Origin: Alteromonas australica | GTDB lineage: Bacteria; Pseudomonadota; Gammaproteobacteria; Enterobacterales; Alteromonadaceae | NCBI RefSeq assembly: GCF_000730385.1 | Contig: NZ_CP008849.1 | Span: 2,232,001 to 2,296,000 of the forward strand | Direction: 5' to 3' | DNA: 64,000 nt | Shown: in pieces, positions 48,022-55,745 of the stretch | Layout of the letters: each line of letters begins with the position of its first letter | How positions within the stretch are numbered: position 1 is the stretch's first letter | Translations under genes and position numbers: made by a program | Notes under the pieces: generated by a model | Database searches by the model: none | What the model saw: only the letters and a program-made list of their open reading frames with translations | What the model was told of the DNA's origin: nothing

Positions 48022-48708
48022 CTATTGGTCTACCTGCGCTTTTGCAAATTCAATTTTATGGGTTAAATGGGGTTTGCCCTTTAAATACTGATGCCTGAAT
48101 ACACTAAAATACTGTGCCAAGTTACGCGCAGATTCGGTCTCGCCCGCTAGATCTAACACGCTAATCCCCACTTCTGCGGTACAGTGCTGAAACTCATGTG
48201 TAGACGCTCGCAACAGGTAATTTGAAGCAATATCCGGTGACACGCCCAACACAGGTAAACTATCTAAGTACGGACTCTTCCCAAACATTTTTCGCGCTTC
48301 CCGCCAGGTTCCATCAAGGAAGATAAAAAGTAATTTCTTATTCGGCGCGGCCACAGGCTGATGTATACACCGTTCTTCGCTTGCGTACTCATGCGGAAAA
48401 ACAATGATGGGTTGATAAAGCGGGTTGTTCAATAGCGCTAATAATGGTTCACAAGGCATGGTGCGATGCCATAAAAAAGCATGATTATCAGCAATAACAT
48501 CGGCGATAAGCCGGCCAGTATTAGTGGGCTTATAGTATTCCCCTTTGTACATGATAAACGCCACTGCACATTGTCCAGCGGGTGTCGGCTTACTGGCGCA
48601 CATACAATTCACTGTAGGTAATAAACAGCCTTCACAGCGCACTACTTTGCTGCCTCGGGCATTAAATGCACGCTGTGCAGTAGCAAGTTCGTCAGCCCGA
48701 AGCTGCAT
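48022..48708 (-). CDS. tapT: DTW-domain tRNA-uridine aminocarboxypropyltransferase
   Basis: 228 residues from ATG 48708 (MQLRADELATAQRAF), matching where E. coli TapT begins its domain; a TTG at 48759 adds 17 residues. Cys cluster CEGCLLPTVNCMC, SAM-binding NTGRLIADV and the DTW motif LDGTWREARKMF followed by KSPYLDSLP are clear. It makes acp3U at position 47 of some tRNAs. Confidence 0.92.
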   Translation of the reverse strand: MQLRADELATAQRAFNARGSKVVRCEGCLLPTVNCMCASKPTPAGQCAVAFIMYKGEYYKPTNTGRLIADVIADNHAFLWHRTMPCEPLLALLNNPLYQPIIVFPHEYASEERCIHQPVAAPNKKLLFIFLDGTWREARKMFGKSPYLDSLPVLGVSPDIASNYLLRASTHEFQHCTAEVGISVLDLAGETESARNLAQYFSVFRHQYLKGKPHLTHKIEFAKAQVDQ

Positions 48709-49143
48709 AACGGAGTTTTTGTGTAACAAGGGAGTATCTATGTATATTGAAGTCGCCAAATATTACCATAAAAACCTAGTTCGGGGAGCCGATTTCTAAA
48801 AGCTTGGTCCAACCATGGAAGCGTTAATTTTTATAACTCGAGAGTTAAAGGTAACACTAGTTTGTGGCAGAACCGATGGAGTGCAATAAGTAGGGAATCG
48901 AGAATCGTACTCTACCCACTGAGCTATTCCCACACTCTATTATCATGCCGGTAATGTAAACTTCACTGACGTTAGTGTCAGTCGTCCCATAAGTGCTGTC
49001 AGCTGTTTTTACATTCTAGTACGAGAAATGAAATTATAATTAGCTAACTAGCTGATAAATAATACATATAAAAAATGGCATTAGAAATGCTATAGGCGCT
49101 CAGCCAAAATCGCTTGGCTCTAGACACTTTTGAGTATAAATCA
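48709..49143. other. 435-bp gap containing a tRNA relic
   Basis: It holds the decayed tRNA-Gly copy described next and otherwise no recognised gene. It may be the scar of an older integration. Confidence 0.5.
48877..48933 (-). pseudogene. tRNA-Gly relic
   Basis: On the minus strand this reads GTGGGAATAGCTCAG, then GGGTAGAGTACGA, which matches the acceptor and D-arm of the intact tRNA-Gly at 58924-58999. About 20 bases of the anticodon arm are missing. A damaged T-arm and a terminal CTCCA remain. It cannot fold as a tRNA. Confidence 0.75.
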
Positions 49144-49797
49144 ATGCTTAAACGCCTTATTAGCGGTACATTTTTACTGTTAACCCCTATTCTTGCGAAT
49201 GCTGCTGTTATTGTGCAAGACCTCACAGTCACTCGTGACCAAACAGATTTTGACACGCCTGTAGTATTTAACTTATTCGATAACACCCCAGGCAGTGTAC
49301 TCGAATCTGTCGTGGTTGAATTGTTTGCTCGGTCAAGCGGCTCTATACAAGTTGAGAACAGAAGTACGACAAGAGCGTCGAGTGTTACCGCTGTTTTATC
49401 AACCATTATCACACTACAACTGCCAGATGGAACAACAACATTAACGGCAACGCCTTCAACAACACGAACAGATAGCTTGTCGACCTTTGATGGTAATCTA
49501 GATTACGACGGCACTTCAGGTGTGGAGTTCGTTAATTTAGCCACTAACGATTACGAAAGTTTGATAATAAGCTCACCCAGCCTACTGGCGTTATTTACCG
49601 GAATAGGTCAAAGCCAATTTTTGTTCGAAGCAGTTGCGACCAGTGCGGTGAATGGTGGCGGTAACCTTGCTACATTAATTGATACCTTTGCATCAGCTGA
49701 CGTGCGAATTACCTACTATTACGTTCCTGTAAGTCAATCATTAGGTCTATTACTATTAGGTGTAGGTCTTATGATGGCAAGACGATACAGCCGTTAG
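49144..49797 (+). CDS. exported protein of the choice-of-anchor E / PEP-CTERM-like type
   Basis: 217 residues from ATG 49144: signal peptide MLKRLISGTFLLLTPILANA, a beta-rich body (DNTPGSVLESVVVELFAR, ENRSTTR), and a C-terminal VP-hydrophobic-basic tail (SLGLLLLGVGLMMARRYSR). The tail fits membrane anchoring or sorting. It is Thr/Ser-rich with no catalytic motif. It probably acts as a surface or biofilm-matrix protein (inference). Confidence 0.72.
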   Translation: MLKRLISGTFLLLTPILANAAVIVQDLTVTRDQTDFDTPVVFNLFDNTPGSVLESVVVELFARSSGSIQVENRSTTRASSVTAVLSTIITLQLPDGTTTLTATPSTTRTDSLSTFDGNLDYDGTSGVEFVNLATNDYESLIISSPSLLALFTGIGQSQFLFEAVATSAVNGGGNLATLIDTFASADVRITYYYVPVSQSLGLLLLGVGLMMARRYSR

Positions 49798-49972
49798 TAC
49801 CAACTAAAAAATAATGGGGTCAGAGTACTTTTTCGCATAAGGAAACGTGCTCTACCCTCGTCAATGATCGGCAGTAACAAGCATTGAAATAACTGATGCT
49901 AGAAAAGGTTGAATACGTTTGCTGTGTTGAATATTTTGATTTTATGGCGCTTAGGAAAAAGCTGGGATACAA

Positions 49973-49991
49973 AGAAATGGTGCCCGGGGCC
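49973..49991. repeat. left attachment site (19-bp direct repeat)
   Basis: AGAAATGGTGCCCGGGGCC, identical to the tRNA-Leu 3' end at 58674-58692. The sequence beyond it is not tRNA, so this is the displaced copy. Confidence 0.88.
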
Positions 49992-50053
49992 AGAATGGAA
50001 TAAAAGCCACAAGCGATTGATTAATATAGCTTTAGTGAAAAAGGAAATTAGCC

Positions 50054-50078
50054 AGTGTTACTACTAGTGTTACTAAAA
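50054..50078. promoter_or_regulatory. AGTGTTACT repeats, candidate integrase arm sites (left)
   Basis: AGTGTTACT at 50054-50062 and AGTGTTACTAAAA at 50066-50078. The 13-mer recurs exactly at 58558-58570 by the other end. Confidence 0.5.
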
Positions 50079-50085
50079 ATCCCCC

Positions 50086-50256
50086 TTACGGAAATATCTT
50101 ATTCATAACCTGCTCAGGGGTTAAATCTACAGTAATCGTACTTTTACAGACTAGCTTAATTATAGCCTTTCCGTTGCTTTCAGCTTTCACGCTTACTATA
50201 TGATTAACACTAATATACTGCCTACCAGTTGTAGTTTCCAATTTTATAAAACGCAT
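50086..50256 (-). CDS. 56-aa protein, FlbD-like
   Basis: Read from the DNA: starts MRFIKLETTTGRQYISVNHI, ends LTPEQVMNKIFP. GGTAAGGTG lies just before the ATG. The layout (strand, polar turn, ISVNxIVSVKA, strand, V-x-L-T-x-E-x-V at the end) resembles the small FlbD-type fold of flagellar loci, but it is here on the element, so any role is unknown. Confidence 0.6.
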   Translation of the reverse strand: MRFIKLETTTGRQYISVNHIVSVKAESNGKAIIKLVCKSTITVDLTPEQVMNKIFP

Positions 50257-50305
50257 ATTCACCTTACCTCAGTTCAATACCCAAACAAGAACACGAACCC
50301 ATTGT

Positions 50306-50665
50306 TCAAACGCCCTTAACTAACCTAATTGCTTTATCTACAGCCGTAGTCACTGTTTCAGGGTTACAGTTTAGCGCCCTGGCAACTTGTGCGTATTTGT
50401 TCCTAGAACTCGTAAAATACAAAAACGCGGCTTTAAGCTGCAATTCAGTAAGCTGATCTTTCAGTAAACACGATATACACTGCCTGTAAACATCGAGAGT
50501 TGTTCCCCCTTTATAAAGTGGAATATCGGACCTAAAAGCGTGTTTGCTATAACTGGCAGAATCTAAGGCCAACACATTCTTATCGTAAAAGCTTGTCGAA
50601 CTCTCAGGTGAAATTAAGTTAGCGGCCCAATCTGTTAAAAGCGTTTGTGCTTTGTTGTCAGTCAT
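50306..50665 (-). CDS. small HTH-like protein, possible phage-type regulator
   Basis: 119 residues with no clear ribosome site. The C-terminal half has a helix-turn-helix-looking part, QLKAAFLYFTSSRNKYAQVA followed by RALNCNPETVTTAVDKAIRL, like sigma-4/antiterminator-type regulators. One CxxC (CISC). It could control late or plus-strand genes of the element. Confidence 0.55.
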   Translation of the reverse strand: MTDNKAQTLLTDWAANLISPESSTSFYDKNVLALDSASYSKHAFRSDIPLYKGGTTLDVYRQCISCLLKDQLTELQLKAAFLYFTSSRNKYAQVARALNCNPETVTTAVDKAIRLVKGV

Positions 50666-50874
50666 ACTTAGCTATATTCCAAATGGAAATAAAAACTAAC
50701 ACCTATATAACTATATTTATAGAATATTTTGTCATAAAAAAGGCGACTTAATTACTTTAGACAATCATAGACTAATAGAGACTCTAAGCTAGCCAAACCA
50801 AGTAAACTTGTTGATTTTAATAAGCATTCTTAGCCAATACAATATAGATTCCATCAACAAAGAGTATTGCAAAT

Positions 50875-51288
50875 ATGAATATAACAATTAACAAAACAGA
50901 CGAAGCACCAGACCAAAATCCAATTAAAGTTCTTACCCCCTTTAATCAATCAAGAAAGCTGTTAGGACAAACGCATTTCCATAGCACCAAAATGGAAATC
51001 ATTGAACCTGAGCCGTTTCATAGTAAGGAAATTGACTTAACGTTTGAGACAAAAAGCGCTAGCTTTATAATCGTTATGGAAGCGTCTGATGGTTTAGAAA
51101 GTTTTTCTTTAGACAAAAATGAGGATGTCCCCGGCGAAATCGTAGTTGATAACAGAACGGGCCATAAAAGCGGCGTAAGCTGGATCCGTTATTGGCAGTG
51201 TAAGCCATGGGCCGTATACACAATAACCCTCATAAAAAAAGAAGGGGTAAAACAAGCCAAAGCTGCCCTTGCTATAATTCACGGATAA
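50875..51288 (+). CDS. unknown 137-aa element protein
   Basis: 137 residues, AAAGAG before the ATG. Soluble, predicted beta-sandwich: SFIIVMEASDGLESFSL, EIVVDNRTGHKSG, then AVYTITLIKKEG. No family recognised. It is one of two plus-strand genes in the left half, away from the minus-strand replication/control genes, so a cargo candidate. Confidence 0.65.
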   Translation: MNITINKTDEAPDQNPIKVLTPFNQSRKLLGQTHFHSTKMEIIEPEPFHSKEIDLTFETKSASFIIVMEASDGLESFSLDKNEDVPGEIVVDNRTGHKSGVSWIRYWQCKPWAVYTITLIKKEGVKQAKAALAIIHG

Positions 51289-51861
51289 AGTTTAAAAGCC
51301 GTGCGACTAAGAAGTAGTGTTGTTGAAGTTGTTTAAAGTCCTTCGAAGTAGCTTAGTTGCGCGGCACCCCACCTTTTAATTTATAACAACCATTTACGCC
51401 AGCCTTAAAAAACTTAGGTTGTTGCGTTTTCCTTTTATAATTTCAAATTATTCTTAAATCCGCGCACCAGTCCACCTACGTTATTTTTTCTACCGCCTTT
51501 ATTACATGTAGCCTGCAGCGAAATACACTTTCCCGATGCGCAGACGCTAGAACCTAACAAAACCTAACAACAAAACAACAACCAGCGTCTAAAATGGCTC
51601 ATAAATAGAGTTTAATCGGGGTGCGAATTACCCGTATTGGGCACCCCCTTCGGGAAGTACCTTTTCTTTCTCTACAGCTATTCACATGCCTGTTCGACCC
51701 TAGTAATTTCTATACTGTAGATAGCAAATGAGTAATGCCGCGAACTATAAGCTTAACTTCAAGCAGCTGCAGCGGGATTGCGTTTAACTTCCAAGTGTAG
51801 CTTTTGAACACTCAAATCTATAATCTAGGCCAGCCATTAATATTTACTACAAGGATGAATA
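51289..51861. other. 573-bp gap with a stem-loop
   Basis: GGGGTGC (51618-51624) pairs with GCACCCC (51641-51647) across a 16-base loop. There is no T-run. Tandem ACCTAACAAA repeats lie near 51550. No gene seen. Confidence 0.4.
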
Positions 51862-52575
51862 ATGCAGCTTAATGACGCGGTGCCAGAGCGCAGAAACCTG
51901 ATCGTTTTCTGTATGGCAACAATAGTATTTTTTATCGGGGGCGGTGATGCTTGCGGCGATGTTAAACTTCCTTTTGGTAGCATAGTTTTAACCAACAAAA
52001 CCGGGTTAATCTTCTTATATTGGAGTATTTTCTTTTATCTAATCCTTAGGTATTGGTCAGTCTTTAAGTCGACTCCCTACGACCCGGATTCAGGCGACAA
52101 CTTTAGTAAGAAAAAAAACTACAAGGTTGCTATTCAAGAAGCAATTATTAAAAGCTGCCACCCATCAAAACTCAAAATACCACCGACTTGGTACTTTGGT
52201 CATAACACAACTGAGTTAGATTTTTCTGCGGCCGCCGATAAAATTGGTTTCACAACTGATCAGGCCATTGAAGAGATTATCATTTCCAGAAATTGCATTG
52301 AGCCAAATGAGGCTTATTGTCTAGTATTGGAGGTAAAGAAACACAACAGTTCCACCCAAAAAGTCAAAAGCGAAAAAATAGGCCTATTATCATTAAAATA
52401 TGCGCCGGTATTTTTTCTTACTTTACTTAAGAGTATATTTTCAGATAAATATCTTTTCGATTGGGTTTTCCCTTGGCTTATCCTCCTTGTGACGTTGCTG
52501 ACGATAGTAGGCGCCTCTTTTGCTTTTGACTATAGCTTGTGCCCCCCTGCTCCATTACCACCGGGCAAAAGTTAA
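51862..52575 (+). CDS. unknown membrane protein of the element, 237 aa
   Basis: AAGGATG precedes the start. Membrane helices: two near the N-terminus (about 13-30 and 45-66) and one near residue 205-225. Between them is a cytoplasmic domain of ~130 residues (YKVAIQEAIIKSCHPSKL, EVKKHNSSTQ). The end is Pro-rich (CPPAPLPPG). No catalytic motif. The layout could suit a membrane-acting cargo or defence protein, but nothing proves it. Confidence 0.65.
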   Translation: MQLNDAVPERRNLIVFCMATIVFFIGGGDACGDVKLPFGSIVLTNKTGLIFLYWSIFFYLILRYWSVFKSTPYDPDSGDNFSKKKNYKVAIQEAIIKSCHPSKLKIPPTWYFGHNTTELDFSAAADKIGFTTDQAIEEIIISRNCIEPNEAYCLVLEVKKHNSSTQKVKSEKIGLLSLKYAPVFFLTLLKSIFSDKYLFDWVFPWLILLVTLLTIVGASFAFDYSLCPPAPLPPGKS

Positions 52576-52626
52576 GCGAAATATTCAATATAGTTACGTT
52601 TGTAATACATACTCTCAAAGTGGTTT

Positions 52627-52704
52627 GATTGGTCATACGATTGGTCATCGTTGACCTGTAAGGCAACTATAACGCGCTTTGTGGTTGGTCACGTGATTGG
52701 TCAC
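52627..52704. repeat. GATTGGTCA iterons, two pairs with 12-bp period
   Basis: GATTGGTCAT at 52627 and 52639; GGTTGGTCAC at 52683 and GATTGGTCAC at 52695. Each pair has a 12-bp period, and the pairs are 56 bp apart. It looks like binding sites for an initiator or regulator. Confidence 0.75.
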
Positions 52705-52738
52705 CAGTCGAATACGACTGAATACTAGTCAAATTCAA

Positions 52739-52768
52739 CCAATCAGTTAACCTAAGTTAACTAATTGG
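52739..52768. repeat. 13-bp-arm hairpin CCAATCAGTTAAC / GTTAACTAATTGG
   Basis: Arms match at 12 of 13 with loop CTAA. It contains the CCAAT/ATTGG core of the nearby iterons. Confidence 0.75.
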
Positions 52769-52956
52769 TGTGAGTAGAATTAAAAGAGGTATAATTTGGG
52801 TATGGTTTGGGGTGTGGCTCTACCTCTCTGCAAAACCTTTGAAGCTGTGCTCTTTGGTGTGGTGAGGGGGGTGTTTTTGGTTAATGCCTGGCAAAATAGA
52901 AAATCCTTGTTTAAGGACTGTTTAGTACTGATCTCGGGATTTGTAGATAATTGCGC

Positions 52957-53180
52957 GTATTCCTCTATGGAAAACGCCAAAAACAAGCCAACTTATTGTA
53001 TTTGTTAGAAAATACATGATTATTTTAAATTTTCATGGCCTGTATATGGCCTGTTTGTGTATTCCTCAATGGAATACCCGAAACTTTCTCTATATTACTG
53101 TAATTAAGCTATTTTATACCCCTTTCCCATATTTCCACGGGCGGTACACTGGCGGCATTGTGTATTCCGTATTGGAACAC
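52957..53180. repeat. three palindromes GTATTCC-N5-GGAA, spaced 102-103 bp
   Basis: Copies at 52957-52975, 53059-53077 and 53162-53180. The middle one is a perfect 7-bp-arm palindrome (GTATTCC/GGAATAC), and the outer ones have one or two changes. All are followed by nCnAAA-like sequence. The starts are 102 and 103 bp apart, close to ten helical turns, so the sites would face the same side of the DNA. Confidence 0.8.
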
Positions 53181-53280
53181 CCAAAAAAGTTTGTAAAGTG
53201 TTGATTATACTTCTAAAGGTGGGGTTTTAAGTTTTTTCCGTGACAAGCTTATGACAAGCGAATTCGAGGAATTTTGAATT

Positions 53281-53318
53281 TAAAAAAGGCTGGCACTTTA
53301 TTTTGATAACCAGCCTTT
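53281..53318 (-). terminator. terminator of the element's minus-strand operon
   Basis: On the minus strand AAAGGCTGG and CCAGCCTTTTTT form a stem with a 16-base loop and T-run, 16 bases after the stop at 53334. Confidence 0.8.
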
Positions 53319-53333
53319 AACCGAGATAATGAA

Positions 53334-53558
53334 CTATCCGGCATCGACCAACATAACGACTTCCTGTGCGCCCTTACATTCACTTTTAATCCTTTCGGTA
53401 AGCGCTAATATGAAACTATCGTGTTTCGCTTCCAGTTCAATGCTACCGCTTTCTAATAAGTATGTTTGGAGTGTATCAACCAATTCGTGAACAGACGTAA
53501 GCGCTTCTAAGGCAATTGAACAACCTTCACTTGGTTTAACTTGTGTTTGCGGTTTCAT
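53334..53558 (-). CDS. tiny element protein, 74 aa
   Basis: AAGGAT before the ATG. Mostly helical: ALEALTSVHELVDTLQTYLL, KHDSFILALTERIKSEC. The pattern HELVxxLQxYLxE...KHxxxxxAL...I...C also occurs in the upstream 77-aa protein, so the two may be duplicates. Function unknown. Confidence 0.6.
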   Translation of the reverse strand: MKPQTQVKPSEGCSIALEALTSVHELVDTLQTYLLESGSIELEAKHDSFILALTERIKSECKGAQEVVMLVDAG

Positions 53559-53566
53559 GATAATCC

Positions 53567-53800
53567 TTAGCGGTTTACTGTATCCAACTGTTTAATAGTT
53601 ACCGCTTCACCACTTTCACTTTGCAAAGGTGTGATCCAATCGCTGCAGGCTTCTTGAATACCATTTAGCAGAGCGTGAATAACTAGTTCATGCTTACCAA
53701 GATCTATGGCGTTTTCAAACAAGTGATTTTGGCAAGCCTTACTTAGTTCCTCTACTTTCGCGAATGCTTTTGAAACTTCAATTTTCGCTACATGCTTCAT
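53567..53800 (-). CDS. tiny element protein, 77 aa
   Basis: Eight bases lie between it and the next gene. Helical: FAKVEELSKACQNHLFENAI, then KHELVIHALLNGIQEAC. It shares spacing of EL, Q, L, E, KH, AL, I and C with the 74-aa protein. Function unknown. Confidence 0.6.
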   Translation of the reverse strand: MKHVAKIEVSKAFAKVEELSKACQNHLFENAIDLGKHELVIHALLNGIQEACSDWITPLQSESGEAVTIKQLDTVNR

Positions 53801-53836
53801 TGGTTAGGTCTCTTTTTAGTAGTTGTGGGGGGAACT

Positions 53837-54115
53837 TTATTTCACAGCTTTTATTTGGTTGCTGCCGTTAGGCACTTGTTGATGTTCAACCCAAAGGTTT
53901 TTTTCCTTTTGCTCGTTTAGAAAATCATCCTCCGCTTGCACTGCTTCGTCAATTAAATCAGATGCAGCCCATAGCAAATTACCTGTAATTTCATCATTCA
54001 TTCCACAGTCTTCACTATGAAGCGTTCTCATAGCATGCAGAATTGAAGATGCCTTTTTCATATTCGCACTTACTTTATCTTGTAGATCTAATGCTTTATT
54101 GATCATTGTTGTCAT
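53837..54115 (-). CDS. small helical element protein, 92 aa
   Basis: The ATG at 54115 is fixed by GGAG ten bases ahead; longer readings would cross the operator region. MTTMINKALDLQDKVSANMK then ITGNLLWAASDLIDEAVQAE: helical, acidic C-terminus. It is divergent from the RHH gene, sharing its operators. No function recognised. Confidence 0.6.
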   Translation of the reverse strand: MTTMINKALDLQDKVSANMKKASSILHAMRTLHSEDCGMNDEITGNLLWAASDLIDEAVQAEDDFLNEQKEKNLWVEHQQVPNGSNQIKAVK

Positions 54116-54155
54116 GGTATCGCTCCGTTGTTTGGTTCTGTTCGTTGATGTATAG

Positions 54156-54194
54156 TGGTACGTGCCATATAAACATAACAAGTGGTACGTACCA
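54156..54194. promoter_or_regulatory. twin operators TGGTACGTGCCA and TGGTACGTACCA
   Basis: Palindromes at 54156-54167 (one base off) and 54183-54194 (perfect), 27 bp apart. The second ends at the base before the RHH ATG. The layout points to autorepression of both divergent genes. Confidence 0.72.
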
Positions 54195-54359
54195 ATGCAA
54201 GATAGAAACAAAAAAAGTTTTGAACGCTTAGGTTCAACAAGAAAGCAAATTCGTTTTGAGGATGATCTTCTAACTAAAATTGATGAAGACAGAGCCAAAA
54301 CTAACCAGGCTTTCTCTGAGTGGGTAAAAGATGCTTGCGAACGAAAGCTGAAATCCTAA
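54195..54359 (+). CDS. ribbon-helix-helix repressor-like protein (YlcI/YnfO-type)
   Basis: 54 residues from ATG 54195 (MQDRNKKSFERLG). The strand KQIRFEDDLLTKID is followed by two helices ending FSEWVKDACERKLKS, a match to the DUF3950-like YlcI/YnfO fold. No Shine-Dalgarno: the palindrome occupies that place, so the site that represses may also govern translation. Other starts upstream would lie in the operators. Confidence 0.72.
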   Translation: MQDRNKKSFERLGSTRKQIRFEDDLLTKIDEDRAKTNQAFSEWVKDACERKLKS

Positions 54360-54428
54360 TTTTCGACCGCGCGATGTCTTGCCCTTAAATATCAATGTAT
54401 TTCTACTATAAAGAGACAGCCAAAATAA

Positions 54429-54603
54429 CTGTACCTATGGCTTACTATTAAGGAGTACAGAAACTGTACACTGGGTGCTGTTTTCGGCTTTCTGTAACTT
54501 GTTGATTTTTATAAGCAACGAAAAATAGCCAGTGTACGGAATCTGTACAGCTAATCTAAGCCAGTGTACAGAATCTGTACCGCTAATGATGTTTGCTGTA
54601 CAG
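54429..54603. repeat. cluster of GTACAG palindromes
   Basis: GTACAG-AAA-CTGTAC at 54455-54469, GTACGGAATCTGTAC at 54534-54548, GTACAGAATCTGTAC at 54566-54580; half-sites at 54429 and 54596. The middle two sit in a 28-bp direct repeat (54528-54555, 54560-54587) with a 32-bp period, 26 of 28 identical. It lies just downstream of the winged-helix gene. Confidence 0.78.
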
Positions 54604-54622
54604 ATTTTGATACCTGGCTTTT

Positions 54623-55027
54623 TTAAGCACACCTCTTATTGTCAATATCATCTATGAATGTTCGAAGTGCTTTGTTAGTTGGTTTTAAATCCATTTCAAA
54701 GCCCCTTATCTCGTCTACGCTTTCATAAGTCAGTGCGTAGTAATTCGGGGTGCGGCCGTTCTTACCTAAGCCGGAACCCTTACTCAACTCTATAAAGCGC
54801 CCAGCTTGTAACTCTCTCAATGCTGCGCTTAAGGTTGATTTTGACTTAAAACCCTTATCACAGAGCTGTGAATGAACCGCGCACAACTTACCGTTATTGT
54901 TTCCTTTGTACTGATATGCAAACCAGAGTAATAGGCGAACCGAATTAGCACTCAAAGCGTGAAAATCCGGGTGTTCCATTACTCTGTTAGGAATACCAGC
55001 AAAAGGTCTTGTTTTACTTTTTGCCAT
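54623..55027 (-). CDS. winged-helix-like DNA-binding protein (possible replication protein)
   Basis: 134 residues from ATG 55027 with a GGAGG site. Winged-helix-like layout: LSANSVRLLLWFAYQYKG, CDKGFKSKSTLSAALRELQA (recognition helix), GRFIELSKGSG (wing). Such proteins are common as phage/plasmid replication or regulatory factors. The adjacent GTACAG sites might be its target. Confidence 0.65.
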   Translation of the reverse strand: MAKSKTRPFAGIPNRVMEHPDFHALSANSVRLLLWFAYQYKGNNNGKLCAVHSQLCDKGFKSKSTLSAALRELQAGRFIELSKGSGLGKNGRTPNYYALTYESVDEIRGFEMDLKPTNKALRTFIDDIDNKRCA

Positions 55028-55092
55028 AACCTCCCCCGGCACACTTACCCCTAAAGAGGTAAATAATTACCCTAAAACGGGTAACCTAATGG

Positions 55093-55509
55093 TTACGCCG
55101 CTTTACTGTCTGGTTTGTGCCAGGCTTCGAAATTGATTTTAGGAAGACCACGATTAGATCGATAAGCATTTAAAAGCTTAAGGGCCATTACCCTGTCTTC
55201 ATCAGTTGCCAACCAATAACGGTTAAATGGCTTTTGATAGAAATGAACTACCGTTTCAAAATCAGGTTCGGAAACAAAGCCAATTCCCCTTTCATTTTTT
55301 AGGCTACTAATCGTTGTATGCAAACAAGACTCACGATAAACGTTAAACGCTTCGGGTTGTGTTATGCCTTGTGCTCCTTTGTGTAGTATTGCGTAAAGGG
55401 CTAATTCAACCTTGAAAGGTGGCTTAGTTTGATTAGACTGAGATTGCGATGTTCTTGTGTTGATGTTGTTTAAGCTGTCCTTGGGGGCAGCTTTTTTTTG
55501 CTTATTCAT
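55093..55509 (-). CDS. element protein, possible helix-turn-helix
   Basis: 138 residues, AGGAGC before the ATG. The first 35 residues are polar and disordered. Then YAILHKGAQGITQPEAF and HTTISSLKNERGIGFVSEPD look like a winged helix for DNA contact. The end is basic. No family named. Confidence 0.55.
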   Translation of the reverse strand: MNKQKKAAPKDSLNNINTRTSQSQSNQTKPPFKVELALYAILHKGAQGITQPEAFNVYRESCLHTTISSLKNERGIGFVSEPDFETVVHFYQKPFNRYWLATDEDRVMALKLLNAYRSNRGLPKINFEAWHKPDSKAA

Positions 55510-55517
55510 AACAGCTC

Positions 55518-55745
55518 CTATGCGTCTAGCGTTCTACGGGGTTTAAATTCTGTTATCACTTCGAGCATGTTTACCCGAATCAAATGCAACACCTCTGATT
55601 CATCTGCACCTAAAGCATACAAAGTCATTGTTGCGAAAAAATCTGCTAAGTTTATTTCTTCGCCTTTGTTGTACTTGTCGGCATACATGCTAATTCGTTG
55701 TATAGCTTCATGCTTCATCACTGGCTTAGGCGGTAGTGTTTTCAT
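55518..55745 (-). CDS. small element protein, 75 aa
   Basis: The start at ATG 55745 is fixed by GGGAGG. MKHEAIQRISMYADKYNKGE then ADFFATMTLYALGADESEVL: helical, no motif. It overlaps the AlpA-like gene by 20 bases. Confidence 0.6.
   Translation of the reverse strand: MKTLPPKPVMKHEAIQRISMYADKYNKGEEINLADFFATMTLYALGADESEVLHLIRVNMLEVITEFKPRRTLDA

Larger units (their letters stand above)
49798..50085. other. left flank and left end of the integrated element
   Basis: No gene. It contains TGGGGTCAGAGTAC (49815-49828), an 11-bp match to the tRNA-Gly D-arm (CGTGCTCTACC near 49848), the left attachment repeat and the left TGTTAC sites. Confidence 0.45.

Noticed and set aside
49815..49858. REP-type element or second tRNA relic
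   Set aside because: TGGGGTCAGAGTAC and CGTGCTCTACC are suggestive, but too short and without partner copies in the window.
52957..53180. CRISPR-like array from three spaced repeats
   Set aside because: Only three 19-bp imperfect palindromes with ~83-bp gaps, no leader and no cas genes; regulatory sites fit better.
52796..53204. Two overlapping plus-strand frames of 60-70 aa in the element's gene-free zone
   Set aside because: No ribosome sites, stops between repeats, and the shared YSSMEN-like peptides come from the palindromes themselves.
54435..54632. 65-aa minus-strand frame in the GTACAG cluster
   Set aside because: Made of the repeat DNA, overlaps the winged-helix gene end, and has no ribosome site.
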